This document shows positions 44,523 through 55,692 of a stretch of DNA of 64,000 nt, piece after piece. The position numbers and the translations under genes were made by a program. The stretch is from assembly GCF_002288925.2 (NCBI RefSeq), contig NW_022098008.1, positions 1,486,814-1,550,813 on the forward strand, written 5' to 3'. Origin of the DNA: Delphinapterus leucas. Its lineage: Eukaryota; Chordata; Mammalia; Artiodactyla; Monodontidae. How positions within the stretch are numbered: the first letter of the stretch is position 1; each line of letters starts with the position of its first letter. The notes below the pieces were generated by a model. That model saw nothing but the letters and a program-made list of their open reading frames with translations, was not told the origin of the DNA and did not search any database.

Positions 44523-46708
44523 GTACATTATTCACTTATTTCAATGTACTCCCCAAGTTTCAAATGTGAAAATGAACTTCAAAATTGTTTTCAAACATTC
44601 AGAGTCTCTACAGAAGATCTCTCATACAGTCTTTACCCCCAAAAACTTTCCAGAGGTTGAGATGGGGACCAAGACCACAGCATCCAACACGGAGACAGCA
44701 GACAGGTGCCCAGGATTGCAGGTGATGGGTATGGACTCCTCCAGGAGGGCTGAGGAGTTGGCCTTGGGGACAACTCCTCCAGACAGGGCCCTGGGACAGA
44801 GGCCCCTCTTTATTAACAGGACTGTCCATGGCATGATGTGCCAAGAGGAATTTTCTAGCTCTGACAGAAACTCTGCGTGCAGATAGGTGACAGGGAAAAG
44901 AAAATACAAAAGCCAGGAAAAACAAAACAGAAAACAAAGTCTGTACAAGAAAGGAAACCACAGTCCACATTGTGTGGTGTTGTGAATATGTGTGCATGTG
45001 ACGGGTTGGACGTTAGGACACAGTCCTCACTTTCTGTAGTAGAAAGTCAATGCACATTTTCTAAACCTAGAGAGTTAGAAAGCAGCTGTATAACTGTGTT
45101 TCTTTGGAAAAATGAAGTTTAATGCTAGCAGAAATATCTAAAAGAATCAAGGTTGATTCTTTTACCCAGTGGGGCAGGAGTTGGGGGTCAGTGGAGGTGG
45201 ATTGGTCAGGGGGTGTTGTAACTTTCGCCTGGCGGCATGATCTGACATTGGAAGTTGTTCTCAGCCATGAATCTGACTTTGCGTTGGCAGCAGATGGGCC
45301 CTGGTGGGGCGGCTGGTGGCCGGGTGCTGGCCCTCCAGGTTTCCTCTCCCACCCACATGCCCGGCAGCAGCCTGGTCCTCAGCATGGCAGGCAGCCTGGC
45401 ATATTCTTCTTAATTGTATTGCCGTAGCAGCTACCAGGGTGAATTAATGACTGATGTCTTCAACCGTCCAGACTCCTGGGCGGACGGGAAGCATTGTCCA
45501 TCATTTATCCAGCGATCCCCTGGTGCTTTGTCAGGGAGATACAGCAGAGGAATAAATTACATCTGTTGCCAATAGGATCAGAGAGAGGGAAAGAACTCGA
45601 TGGATGGAGTCAAGGGCTTTGGATGAATGCGAAGGGGAGCTGTCTCTGTCTCCGCTGTTTCACAACACATCTGCCGAGATGTCCAGTGCCCTCCACTTGC
45701 TCTGTGAGATGAACAGCTGGAGCTGTTCGTGCTCTGCTCCCCACACACTTCTGCTCCTGTGGGCTGGGCTGTAGGTTTACTGAGAGTCATAGCTGATGAT
45801 ACTTGAGTGTGTTTTCATAATCATCTCACTTACCAAATGTTACTTGAAAGATAAAACATGAATTTGAACAAAAAGTCAGTTGTTTCTATGAAGCCCAAGT
45901 TCAATGCAATTAATAAAGGAAATTAAAAGAAATTAAAAGAAGTTTAAAGTTCTCGTTTGTCTTTAAAGAAAGCGAAACAGGAGACCATGGGTGAATTTGG
46001 ATCTGGTACGCAGGAAAAATGTGAGGAATTGCAGTTGGTAACCATGGAGTAGCCTCCACAGGCCTATTGCTGAAAAATTGCCCTGATGACGCAGCTTGAA
46101 GCATGGCAGGTGAACCAGAGGATGGATGTGCCATGTGGGCAACGAGGTTCCGAAGGCTTTCTCTGCTCCTCTTCGGAGAGAAGCGATGGAATCACTCGCC
46201 CTTGCTTTGTCCATTGATGCATTGATGAGACACTCATTTTCACAAAAACTCTTCCTGAAAGAAAACTGCTTTGTTGTGGTGAAAAGAATAAGTGTTCCTA
46301 AGCTGAAAAATCTTCTCAGTGAGCTATACACTGTTTAAAAAGTGGAGCACGACCAAAAATGCATGTGTCTTCCCAAGAAAAGGTCCTTATCTACTTCTAA
46401 AGGGCCATTCCCCAAGTCATTGTTTGAAATACAAGAGTGGGAAAGTAAGAATAAAAAAGACTGCATAGTCAGAGGTGTGAAACCCAGTATAATGGAGTCA
46501 ATGTAAAGGCTTGAGTCCTTATTTGATAGTTTAACAAAAATCAATCAATATGAATTTTAATTGAGTTAAGACTGAAGTCTATAAAGAATAATCTGAAAGG
46601 AATATTCCTAAGATCGTCCTCTGCAAAATACTTTTATCTGGATTGTAATTCTGTACCATTACCTACTGTCCAATTAACCCTGACGTTTTAAATTGTTCAT
46701 TTTACTAC
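44523..46708. other. Unique DNA, no gene recognised
   Basis: An 11-bp inverted repeat with a 4-base loop lies at 45139-45164. GAAATTAAAA is tandemly repeated near 45920. A 122-codon minus frame (45963-46331) overlaps a plus frame, and neither is recognised. Confidence 0.45.
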
Positions 46709-46860
46709 ATGCTGGGCAGTGCTTTTAATGGTTTTCATTCATCTTGCTGAATAAGATCAGTACCCGATGTCACAGATGAGAACCTGGGCATGGATTGCTT
46801 GGGTAACAAGATCAGATGACAAACATTGCAGTGGTGGAGTTAGGAGTCAAGTATGAGACC
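46709..46860 (+). repeat. MIR SINE remnant
   Basis: ATGCTGGGCAGTGCTTTTAA, ATGTCACAGATGAGAACCTG, GCTTGGGTAACAAGATCAGA and CAGTGGTGGAGTTAGGAGTC match MIR landmarks in order (tgccaggcactgtgctaag, ttttacagatgaggaaactg, cttgcccaaggtcacac, agtggcagagccgggattc). Confidence 0.65.
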
Positions 46861-47106
46861 ATCCTTCTCCCTGCACAGTTTGACTTTATTTTGGAATGTG
46901 AGATAAGTTTCAAATGCCTAGTCAAGATCTCTTCTTAAGAAGCCTTAAATTAAAAAGCTACAAATTTTAAATACACAATGCTTTCCTGAAGCTTACTTGT
47001 TCTCCTTCTCCCTAGAGATGTTCCCCATAAGCTGAGGAGGTGGGTTCAATCTATGAAATCTGTATGTAGGGGAAATATAGAAATATGTTTTTGTAGTATA
47101 TTCATT
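46861..47106. other. Unique DNA
   Basis: Nothing recognised. Confidence 0.4.
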
Positions 47107-47255
47107 TATTTTCTTTATATCTATCAGTTTATCTGATTCATCTATCTATCTTCACCATCATTATCCTCTGGTATCTATCTCTCTATACACCTGTCTCTTC
47201 TTTTCTCTATCTTATATCTACTACCTATCTATATATCTACTGTCTATCTCTACTT
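47107..47255. repeat. Degenerate (TCTA)n tract
   Basis: TCTATCAGTTTATCTGATTC and similar ATCTATC words fill about 150 bases, with interruptions such as TTCACCATCATTATCC. An eroded tetranucleotide repeat. Confidence 0.75.
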
Positions 47256-47269
47256 GGGTTGGCCTCAAT

Positions 47270-47510
47270 GTTGGAGATTGAGTGATGGACAAAAGGAACA
47301 TGTCTTTACCCTCAGGGATCTTAAATTTTAATAGAAAACAAAGATATTAAACATAATTGAACAAAAAAATTCTGTGTATAGTTGCAACTCATGGTAATAT
47401 CCGCTGGAAAAGATTGCAGGCTCATATGTAAGGGACAGTGTAGCAAGTAGATACACTTCTGTTTGGGAGGAGAGTTTGTCAGAAAAAGGCTTCCTGTTCT
47501 GCATCTATTA
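47270..47510 (+). repeat. L2 LINE remnant
   Basis: TGGACAAAAGGAACATGTCT, TTACCCTCAGGGATCTTAAA, TTTTAATAGAAAACAAAGAT and, farther on, TCAGAAAAAGGCTTCCTG follow L2 landmarks (catgtccctgccctcatggagctta, gacaaagatatt, gtcagggaaggcttcct). Diverged. Confidence 0.55.
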
Positions 47511-48061
47511 TGATTTACTAATTATGTCAGCCCATCTTTCCATCTGTGAGTAACTAGAAAAGCAGAATAAAAATACAAACAACAACAAAATTGTTGACTG
47601 GTTTGGGTATCTGCTAAGGCAGCTAGGTCTAGAGGGGTAGAGGTCCTTGACAAAAGGAGCAGAGAATGAAGTGAGCCTGGCATTCAGCACCACTCTCCCC
47701 TCAAGATGTTTGCAGATTCCAGCATGGTGTGGGGCTCAGAATCAGGAAGTTTGGGTAGAACTCACAACAATCTCCTCGGCTGGAGACAAAAACTGAAGTT
47801 CAGGGTCAGATTTTGCTTCATACATTGCTCCTCCATAAATCTGTTATCAGGCACATATGTATTGATAACAGTTAAATACTCCTGGTGCAATGATTCTTTT
47901 ATCATGCAAGAGTGAGCTTCTGTGTCTCTAGTCAGGGTCTGGGCACAAGTCCCTTTTGTCTGATATTATCAGAGACAATATGGCCTTTTTTTATGCTTAA
48001 AGTTAGCCTGGTATTTTTTCTAGTCTTTTGCTTTCAGTCACTTTATGTTCAAGTAGTTAAA
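47511..48061. other. Unique DNA, no gene recognised
   Basis: Nothing nameable. Frames are below 70 codons. Confidence 0.45.
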
Positions 48062-48268
48062 GTTCATCTCTGATAGAGAGAATATAGTTGGCTCTTGCTT
48101 TATTGTTCAGTCTGACAATCTCTGCCTTCATTGATGTAATTATCAATATGGTGGCATTTAGGTCTGCTATTTTGCTCATTGTGGTTTATTTCATCTGTTT
48201 TTGTCCCTGTCCCTCTTTTCCGATCTTCTTTAGTGTTAATCAAATACTTTTTAGTCTTGGTGGTGGCC
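48062..48268 (-). mobile_element. Old L1 fragment, first part of a split element
   Basis: GAGAATATAGTTGGCTCTTG, TTCAGTCTGACAATCTCTGC, TGATGTAATTATCAATATGG and TGGCATTTAGGTCTGCTATT match antisense ancient L1. The same element seems to resume near 49075. Confidence 0.7.
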
Positions 48269-48677
48269 ATGAAAATATACCTTTCAGGTCTTTAAGTGCA
48301 GAGAGTCACGTGACTGACAGCTCCAGATGCTGCAATATGAATCCGTCATTGTGTTTGCACGAGGGTCACACTCCCCACAGCCAGTTCCCAGTCAAAGAGT
48401 GTGGCAGCCCCTTCCTGTGAGACATGGGACTTCCCTGAGGGGTGACTTTTGCTTGAGAATCCCATCAGCCTTGTCAAACTGTATTAGACCCACATCACAG
48501 TCTAAGACTTCTACTCAACCTTTCTCCCTTCCTTCACTTCCGCGGGAGGGAGTCTGCATCCTGATCAGATAACTCTCCCAGGCATGAATTCCCTTATGGG
48601 CATTTTCTCCTAGAAATCGCTCAGCTATCTAATCCCATCTTGGTGTTCGCTTCTTGGAGAACTCACACTAACGTGAC
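48269..48677. other. Unassigned 0.4-kb insertion between L1 halves
   Basis: Not L1 and not SINE. Ends ATCTTGGTGTTCGCTTCTTG GAGAACTCACACTAACGTGA, which resembles the 3' end of several old mammalian LTRs ('ttggagaacccacactaa' type) but is not enough to name a family. Confidence 0.35.
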
Positions 48678-48689
48678 ATTTTATTTTAT

Positions 48690-49055
48690 TCTATTTTTTA
48701 TAAATTTATTTATTTTACTTTATTTATTTTTGGCTGCATTGGGTCTTTGTTGCTGCGTGTGGGCTTTCTCTAGCTGCTGTGAGCGGGGGCTACTCTTCAT
48801 TGCAGTGAGCGGGCTTCTCATTGCGGTGGCTTCTCTTGTTGCAGAGCATGGGCTCTAGGCACGTGGGCTTCAGTAGTTGTGGCATGCGGGCTCAGTAGTT
48901 GTGTCTCACGGGTTCTAGAGCACAGGCTCAGTAGTTGTGGCACATGGGCTTAGTTGCTCAGCGGCATGTGGGATCTTCCCAGACCAGGGATCGAACCTGT
49001 GTCCCCTGCATTGGCAGGTGGATTCTTAACCACTGCGCCACCAGGGAAGTCTCGG
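48690..49055 (-). mobile_element. Long CHR-type tRNA SINE with 12-bp duplication
   Basis: T-rich tail (AAATTTATTTATTTTACTTT), TTTTTGGCTGCATTGGGTCT, tandem-like 'agtagttgtggc' units, then GGCATGTGGGATCTTCCCAG, B-box complement GGGATCGAACC and head GCGCCACCAGGGAAGTCT. About 365 bp, the older, longer CHR form shared with ruminants. The flanks share CATTTTATTTTA at 48678-48689 and 49056-49067, a probable target-site duplication. Confidence 0.92.
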
Positions 49056-49074
49056 CATTTTATTTTAATGCCTT

Positions 49075-49200
49075 TATTGACTTCCTAGCTCATTCTCTTT
49101 GCATTAGTGCTTAGTCATCGCTTTAGAGATTACAATGTGCATCTTAAACTTAATCCAATCTGCTTAGAGCTAATATTCAATTACGTCAGGTAAAATGTGG
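49075..49200 (-). mobile_element. Old L1 fragment, second part
   Basis: CGCTTTAGAGATTACAATGT, GCATCTTAAACTTAATCCAA, TCTGCTTAGAGCTAATATTC and GTAAAATGTGGAACCCC continue the antisense L1 of 48062-48268. Confidence 0.65.
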
Positions 49201-49429
49201 AACCCCTATAATAAAATGAGGAAATGAAGCGCAAGGTGATACATGAAGGATGGATAAAATTTAGCAAATAGAAAGGAGGGGTAAGGACTTTCCAGGAAAA
49301 AATTATAACGTGGAATTGCCTGAGATGGAGAAGCACTTGGAACAGGGTGGATGAGAAGAAGGGTGGCCTCAGAGGGGGTTGGAGATGAAGCAAAATAACA
49401 ACCAGCTGGTGGGAAACACTTAAAATGTG
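49201..49429. other. Unique DNA
   Basis: Two overlapping minus frames of about 86 codons were not recognised. Confidence 0.4.
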
Positions 49430-49595
49430 CCCCAAGCCACGCAATATTCAACTGAATGTCCACAGGAACTGTAAGAGGAAGAGGTTTCTATTGCTTCCAT
49501 CTTAGAGATAAACAAATCGAGGATTGCCCACATTCTCAAGGTCACACGGGGAGGAGGACAGCTGGGGTTGCAGCCAGGTCCAGCTTAGCCATAAG
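49430..49595 (+). repeat. MIR SINE remnant
   Basis: TTGCTTCCATCTTAGAGATA, ACAAATCGAGGATTGCCCAC and CTCAAGGTCACACGGGGAGG follow MIR landmarks (attatccccattttacagatga, gaaactgagg, caaggtcacacagctag). Confidence 0.62.
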
Positions 49596-52122
49596 GGGGC
49601 TGCTGACCGTGGCTTTGGCCTCTAGGAGGCAGCGGCCCAACCAGGGGCAATGAAGTAGAACATGGTGTTAAGGCCATTTTGCTTTGCCACAACTGTCACT
49701 GAACAGTTTCCCTAGTCTCGGCTCAGCCTCATGTACGACTGACCTCTGGTTCCTGCTTCCTGTTATGTCGCCTCCACGACCAGGCTCCTTAATCAATCGA
49801 GTGCCCTCTGCACTCTCCCCGACTCTGCCCCTCCACCCCCAGCCCTGAATTCCTTCCTGGGCCTCTGCCCTACACTCGGATCAGTTCATTCACTCTGTGG
49901 CCCAAGCCTGTATCTGGGTTTGGTCCAAAGGCAGTGAGAAGACTGAGCACCTGCCCTTGTCTTCATCAGGAAAGGAGAAGCCTTAGTCCCGAGACATGTT
50001 GTTCCAGTGACAGGAAGCTGAGAGGTCCGACAGGGGCCAGAGGCAGCCCAGGGACTGTCGACTGGATCAGGTTGTCACGACCCCAGGGCTGGAGAGAAGC
50101 GGGGGGCACGGTGTCAGGGCCTGGGGTCAGGGGTCAGCCTAGGGAAACGGGTCAGACTGTCTAACAGGAATCAGGGGCCAGGAGGAGGTGCTTCCCTGGA
50201 GTTGCAGAGGAGACCTGGCTGCTGCCCGAGAGGCTGCCCAAGTGCCCTCCCTTCTCCTTCCTCCCCTCTCACATCTTCTGCCATAAGCTCCATTGGCTGA
50301 AGCTGCCAGGGGCTGGGGAGGGAGGGTCTGGAAATGCAATTTCCTGCAATTCCCAGCAGGGCAGAGAGGGGGCAGGCAAGTGGCATGCTCTTCTCTCAGT
50401 CCATCCCCTTGACCTTAGCCTGGAGCAGGCAGATGAGAGATGGATTCTCATCCCTCTCCTCCAATGCTCTTGGGCAGAACATCTGCGTGCCCAGGCCCTA
50501 CTGCCACCGTATCAGCTGTTTATCCCTCTTTCTACATCCCATGCAGGCGGTTGTGACCTGGGTTGTGACTGTGCTTTTCCATCTGCATTTGAAGTCCTGC
50601 AACTTATCTTAAATACCTGGTGTTTCTACTGCCCTGTGATTAGTTTCCGTTCATGAAGGAAAGACTTCCTCTGGTTAAGCTCTCCACCAGCAGTCACCTG
50701 GGCACTTTCCATGTTGTATGTAAAATTCTACATGTTGCATCCATAGAACCTGGGCTTCAGCATCTTCAGATCATGCCCCCAGATCGTGACTTTGAATAGG
50801 CTACTCAGGACACATAGAAACATATAAGCACTACTTTAATTTAATGTTTGTGGTTGTCAAAATGAATCATAGAAACAGTGGAAATGTGCTGAACCATTAC
50901 CAGCAATCGTCCTCTCTGTTCTGTCTCCCCTGAGAAATCTTCGAGGTTGTACCTTCAAGAGGCACAGAACCCTCCGAGCAGGTGGTGAGGCCCGGGGTGA
51001 AGGAGCCGGACGTGACCCTGAGGTTCCAATGAGCAGCTTCCACGAGCAGCACACACGCCTGCTTTGTTTTAAGTCAGTAATTTGAATGTTCTGTTCAAAG
51101 TCACGACCTAGGAGTGGAACCTAAAGACGTTCAGGTACAGTAGGATGGCATGGCCACAGTGGCACAGGGGCGTTTCCCATCCTCCCCTCGGGGTCTCCCC
51201 GCTGGCACCCTGTCACTTTGGCTGCCGGGAGCTCCTCCCCGTAGGCCACCCCTAGCCTGGTGTGGGTCTAGAGCTGGCCTCACGAGGGATTGCGGTGAGA
51301 TTTGGAGGGTGGAAGGGAAGCAGTGCTGGATGTAAGGACAGAGGGACACAGAGGTGTCAGGGGCCATTGTCCAGCTCTTCTCACCACTTCTGCCTGATGA
51401 CCAACAGTGACCAGGGCCACCGGTGGTGCTTGGAGAGGACCCACAGAGCAGAATTTCCCTGGGCCCCTTCCTGAGCTTCCCTCCAAGGCCCCACCCCAGA
51501 GGCTGGACAGGCCTGGCTTCTCGGGTGGACTGACTGGTCCCTGCTCTGACTTCTGGCTTCCCTCTGCCAGCTCGTTCCACACCTGGTGAGTCCAATTCCT
51601 CCAGTAAACCCTTTCCCGTAAACGATTATGGCTCCTCCAAGTGAGAAAAAGGTTTGCCTCGAGTCCAGGGTCTCTTTGACTCGGGGGGGTCCCAGGACAC
51701 AAGTAACCAGAGCTCAGTCTGCGACCTGGCTTGAGCTTTGAGCCAGGGGTTCAGCTGTCACCTCAGTGTCCTAACTCAGCAGTGACACCGTCCTAAGCTC
51801 TCCCTGATCCCTGGCATTAAGGAACACGGGGTCTGCTACCTGCTGACACCCCAGGTGCAGAGACACCACGGCGATGGCAGAGATGGTCCCTCCGTCCTCC
51901 CACACGTCTGCGCGAGGTGTCATCCAACCTGCCCGTAATGTCCTCGACAGTGGCTGGGACACGTCCTCCTCCCCAGGCCGACTCCTCTGACTCCCTGTCT
52001 GCCTGATGAGTGCTCTTACACCCCGACGATCCATTCTTGTTCCACAGGTCAGTCCCCAAGCCTCACAGGTGAGTGTGGGTGTGCGTATCTGCTAACGTCC
52101 ACAGGCACAGATTCATGGAGAG
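49596..52122. other. Unique GC-rich DNA, no gene recognised
   Basis: Frames of 140-154 codons on the minus strand at 51131-51702 overlap in two phases and match nothing known. No repeat or RNA was assigned. Confidence 0.5.
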
Positions 52123-52320
52123 CAGGGCTGGCTGACTTTTCCTGCAAACAGCCAGACTCTGGGGTCACGTGGTCTCTGTTGCAACTAATCAACGTTGCCC
52201 TTGTCCTGCAAAAGCAGCCACGGAGATAAACAACAGACGTAAAGAAATGGCATGGCCGTGTCCCAAGAAGGTTCACTTACAAAATCAGGTGGCTGCTCTG
52301 CAGCTGTGGCCGCAGACCTG
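52123..52320 (+). mobile_element. hAT-Charlie-type MITE (MER5/MER20-like)
   Basis: CAGGGCTGGCTGACTTTTCC, TGCAAACAGCCAGACTCTGG, GTGGTCTCTGTTGCAACTAA, TCAACGTTGCCCTTG, AAAAGCAGCCACGGAGATAA, GGCATGGCCGTGTCCCAAGA and TTCACTTACAAAATCAGGTG match, in order, a well-known non-autonomous hAT element (caggggttggcaaactttttctg, ggtctctgttgcaactactcaa, gcgaaagcagccatagac, gtgttccaataaaactttatttacaaaa). About 200 bp with a recognisable left terminus. Exact family name is from memory. Confidence 0.75.
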
Positions 52321-53940
52321 CTTCAGAATGAGGGCAGAGGGGAGGCCACTGCGCAGAAGATCCAGGTCCCCAGACCCGCCTGGGCCATACTCATCTCCAC
52401 GTGGACAACCTCAGTCAAGCACCACATGCCACGTTGTGACGTTTAAGCCCAAATTTCTCCTACAGCTCTGGAAATAAAACATTAACTATTTAATCAAGGG
52501 GGGATATCTGTCAAAGATATTTAACAGATTTTACCAAAAAAATTTACAAACATTATTTTTATATAGAATGCTAAAATGGATTCCCTCATATATCCTAATA
52601 TCCACTATCTTTAAACCTGGGCAGACAGGCCCTGGTGGGAGGGGGCAGCAGCCCACTCTGGTCCTTGTCCCCTTTGTGGGTGTGTCTCTGATGTGAGAGT
52701 CTCACTGGGTGATGCAGGTCTGGGGCTCCGGGAAAGAGACTGTGGTTTGTTTGTCTCATTGAAAAGCGTAATATGATGGAGGAGAATTTGTGTGATGGAT
52801 TGGAGTCTTCCAACCTGATGCTTTACTTCCCAAACCTCCTTGATTGGAAGGGACCACAAGCACCTGGGAAAAGCCTGCGCTGACTGCGTCAGGTACGTCT
52901 GCTTTGCTGCACGTGGGACAGACACACCTGCCCTCACTTTGGCCACGGGGGCCAAGTCCTCGGTGCACAGCGAGGGGGGGGGCGGGACCTTCTCACCAGT
53001 ATCACTCCACTGTGTCCTCCGTCGGCTGTGGTCGCCACCTCACTCTCTTCACTAAAGAAACAATTACACATGACTTGGTTAAAATCCAAGAGGGCTGTCC
53101 AGAGATGGCGCTTACATTAGAACCCGATCTCTCATTCCTGAGATGTGATCACCTGGAATCATGGAAGAAAGAAACGCCTGAGATGTTGCCTTATTTCAAA
53201 ATTCGGGAAGATTGTAATCCCCACTTTCTGCAGAAATAAAACCGTATCTTAACTTATTCACGAGTCCAGCAAGGCCCAACTCTGGGCTTTAAGGAAGTGA
53301 ACCGTTTGGTCCACATTCAGGTCCCCAGGTCACCGTCTGCTAGCTGTGTCCCCTGTCATCCTTTAGCTGGCGTCTAGCACAGTCACACTCATTAGAGCAG
53401 GGGCACACGCCTTTGTACACACACACACACACTCCCGTGCACGCACCTGCACCTGTTTTTCTAATGTGCTCATTCTGCCTCCCCTCATGGTATTTCTAAG
53501 GAGAACTTGCCCCCTTCCCCACCTGCAGGGGCCTGTGGTGTCCATGGAAGTGTCCTGAGTCTGGCCCTCCCTGCCACACGCAAGCCCCACCCCTCTGCCC
53601 TGTGTCTCCTCTGCAAGAAGGTGTTACTTCATCCCCGGAAGCTGCTCAGAACAAGTTTAGTGAATGATGGCACTTCAGCCTGCCTCAGACAGACCCTTGT
53701 ACTTGGCCTGACGGGACGTGCGCAGCCTCCACCCTCCCCGAGATGGTCTGGGCAGACGACCAGCAAGCAGTCACATCTCTCATCCCACTGGAGGGCGTTG
53801 GGACATTTTGCAGTTTCAGAACCGACTGGGAGTTCAGGAGGGCATGGGAAGACTTACCTCCTCCATTTCTTGATGTTCTAGTTTCTGCCTCTGAAAGGAA
53901 GCACAAGCAAACAGAACCTCTGGCAGACCAGTGTCCCTTT
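52321..53940. other. Unique DNA, no gene recognised
   Basis: A G-run (nine G followed by CGGG) lies near 52973 and an (AC)8 run at 53417-53432. Frames up to 131 codons were not recognised. Confidence 0.45.
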
Positions 53941-54640
53941 GGCAAACGCTGCCCGCACCCGTCTTGCTCTCTCCGGCGCGGCCGTCTTATTTCTGGAAGC
54001 TGTGCTGCTCAGTTATTCAGGAGGAGAAAGAATCAGCATATTTGATGCGCCAACAAACAGACTGCAGACTGTTTCACTTCAACGGGCCTCTCTGTTGCCA
54101 ACAAAAGCCGGACAAACACCGGAGGGAGGCCAGGCCGCAGCGTCGCTGGCGGGGCTTCTCTCTCTCCGGCTCCTCGGGCCTCCGCCCTGACCCTCTCCTC
54201 CTCCACAGCGACCTCCGGATGCTCTGTCTCCCATTGTATTGCCTTACCTGGGATCACGTGGCTTCGCCAGCCCGCAAGTCGGGCTGCCTCCCTCTCCAGG
54301 CTCTCTGATCTCCGGGGCTAATTGGCTTAGGTGTAAAGCAAGCCAGCAGGGCTGCAGCTTTGAAGTGTTGGGGCCGCGCCAGCCGGGACCATCCCCGTCT
54401 GCGCGTCAAATGCCCGCCAGCCGGGCGTGCCGCTAAGAAAACCGGGAGTCGTCCCGTTGCATTGCGAGGCTCGGGGTCACTCTGGTACCTGACTGCAAGC
54501 TCGTCGTTAATTGTGCAGGCTAGGCCTGGATGCGGTTGGACCCGGGTTTCACGACGGAGGCTGGCACCAGAGCGCATGCAGGGAGTGGGAGATGCCCGCT
54601 GTTCCTGCGCACACGAAGCCACCCCATGCGTTGATCAATA
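53941..54640. promoter_or_regulatory. Orphan CpG island
   Basis: A manual count gives about 48 CpG in 53941-54600, with 23 of them in 54361-54600, where the observed number is about what base composition alone would predict. That is several-fold above bulk mammalian DNA. Densest words are GGCCGCGCCAGCCGGG near 54372 and ACGACGGAGGCTGG near 54551. No coding exon is recognisable; frames of 120-125 codons run in several phases on both strands. Most such islands are promoters or poised enhancers, so a non-coding transcript start or distal regulatory element is the best guess. Confidence 0.55.
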
Positions 54641-55334
54641 ATGCTGTTCCACTTTAAAGTGGGCTCTCTTGCCTGGGTGCAGGGCTGGACCCCCATCCTG
54701 CGCTGTGGTCTGCTCAACCGCCACGCACAATTACAGGAAGGTCAGCCCGCGACACAGGGGCCGCTGGCCGCCTGGCTTGACGTCACTTCTCCTTGGCCTC
54801 TTCAAAGGGCTTGTCCACCTCTGCGATGCAGGGCCTGAGCCCCGGCTGCCTCCTGGTGACCAGTGATTGCTTTAAAAAGGAGCAAAAGCCAACACAGTTG
54901 ACCCTGATTTTGCCCAGATTCTCATTCTTAACACCCAAACCTACTTCATGGGCACAGCACAGAGAACCTCCTTTCCAAGGTGTCTGACCAGTGGACACTC
55001 CCCAGAATCTCGCTCGCCTCCTGGAATTGTGTGGTGACCGGTCCCCTCGGCCACCCTCTCAGGCTCCGCTCTCAGGCTCTGTGCGGGGCGCACAGAGCTC
55101 ACTGCACTCAGCTCGGGGCTAAACGTGCAGCTCCTTCCAAAACCTCTTCCTGACAGAATATTTTGAGAAACTAAACACACATTAACAAGCGAGCCATACC
55201 TGAGCGAGCGGGCTGCTCACTTCAGTGTGGCTTGAAGGATAAAACACGGGACTTCTGTGAGCTTCGGAGCAGGAGACTGCACACGGCCAGGCCCTGGACC
55301 GTGCGTGTGCGCGGGCCCTCCACGGGCGGTGTTA
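54641..55334. other. Unique DNA, no gene recognised
   Basis: A short hairpin lies at 55076-55098 (GCTCTGTGC, 5-base loop, GCACAGAGC). Nothing else was assigned. Confidence 0.45.
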
Positions 55335-55692
55335 GGCTGCTCAGGGACCACAGCGAAGCAGCTGAAACAAGAGAGCCATGAACCCCTCACATCCTGGAGG
55401 CGGGAATCTGAGATCCAGGTGTCGCAGGCCTGGCTCCTCCTGAGGCCTCTTTCCTGGGTGTGCAGAGGGCCGTCTTCCCCGTGTCCTCACGTGGTCGTCC
55501 CCCTGTGCACGTCTGTGTCCTAATTTCTCATTAGGACACCAGTCCTATTGGACCAGGGCCCACCCTCATGGCAGCGTTCTACCCTAATCGCCTCTTTAAA
55601 TGTCATATCTCTGAACACAGTCACATTCTGAAGTGCTGGAGGTTAGGGCTTCAACATGAATTTGGGAAACACCATTCAGCCCAGGACAGTGG
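55335..55692 (-). mobile_element. MLT1-like MaLR LTR
   Basis: GGCTGCTCAGGGACCACAGC, CTGGAGGCGGGAATCTGAGA, TCCAGGTGTCGCAGG, CTCCTGAGGCCTCTTTCCTG, GTGTCCTCACGTGG, AGGACACCAGTCCTATTGGA and GGGCTTCAACATGAATTTGG are antisense MLT1 landmarks in the right order across about 360 bp. Diverged solo LTR with no internal sequence nearby. Confidence 0.75.

Noticed and set aside
44161..44886. 241-codon plus-strand open frame
   Set aside because: No recognisable domain, and it crosses a 22-bp tandem duplication and changes in base composition. No splice or start context supports it.
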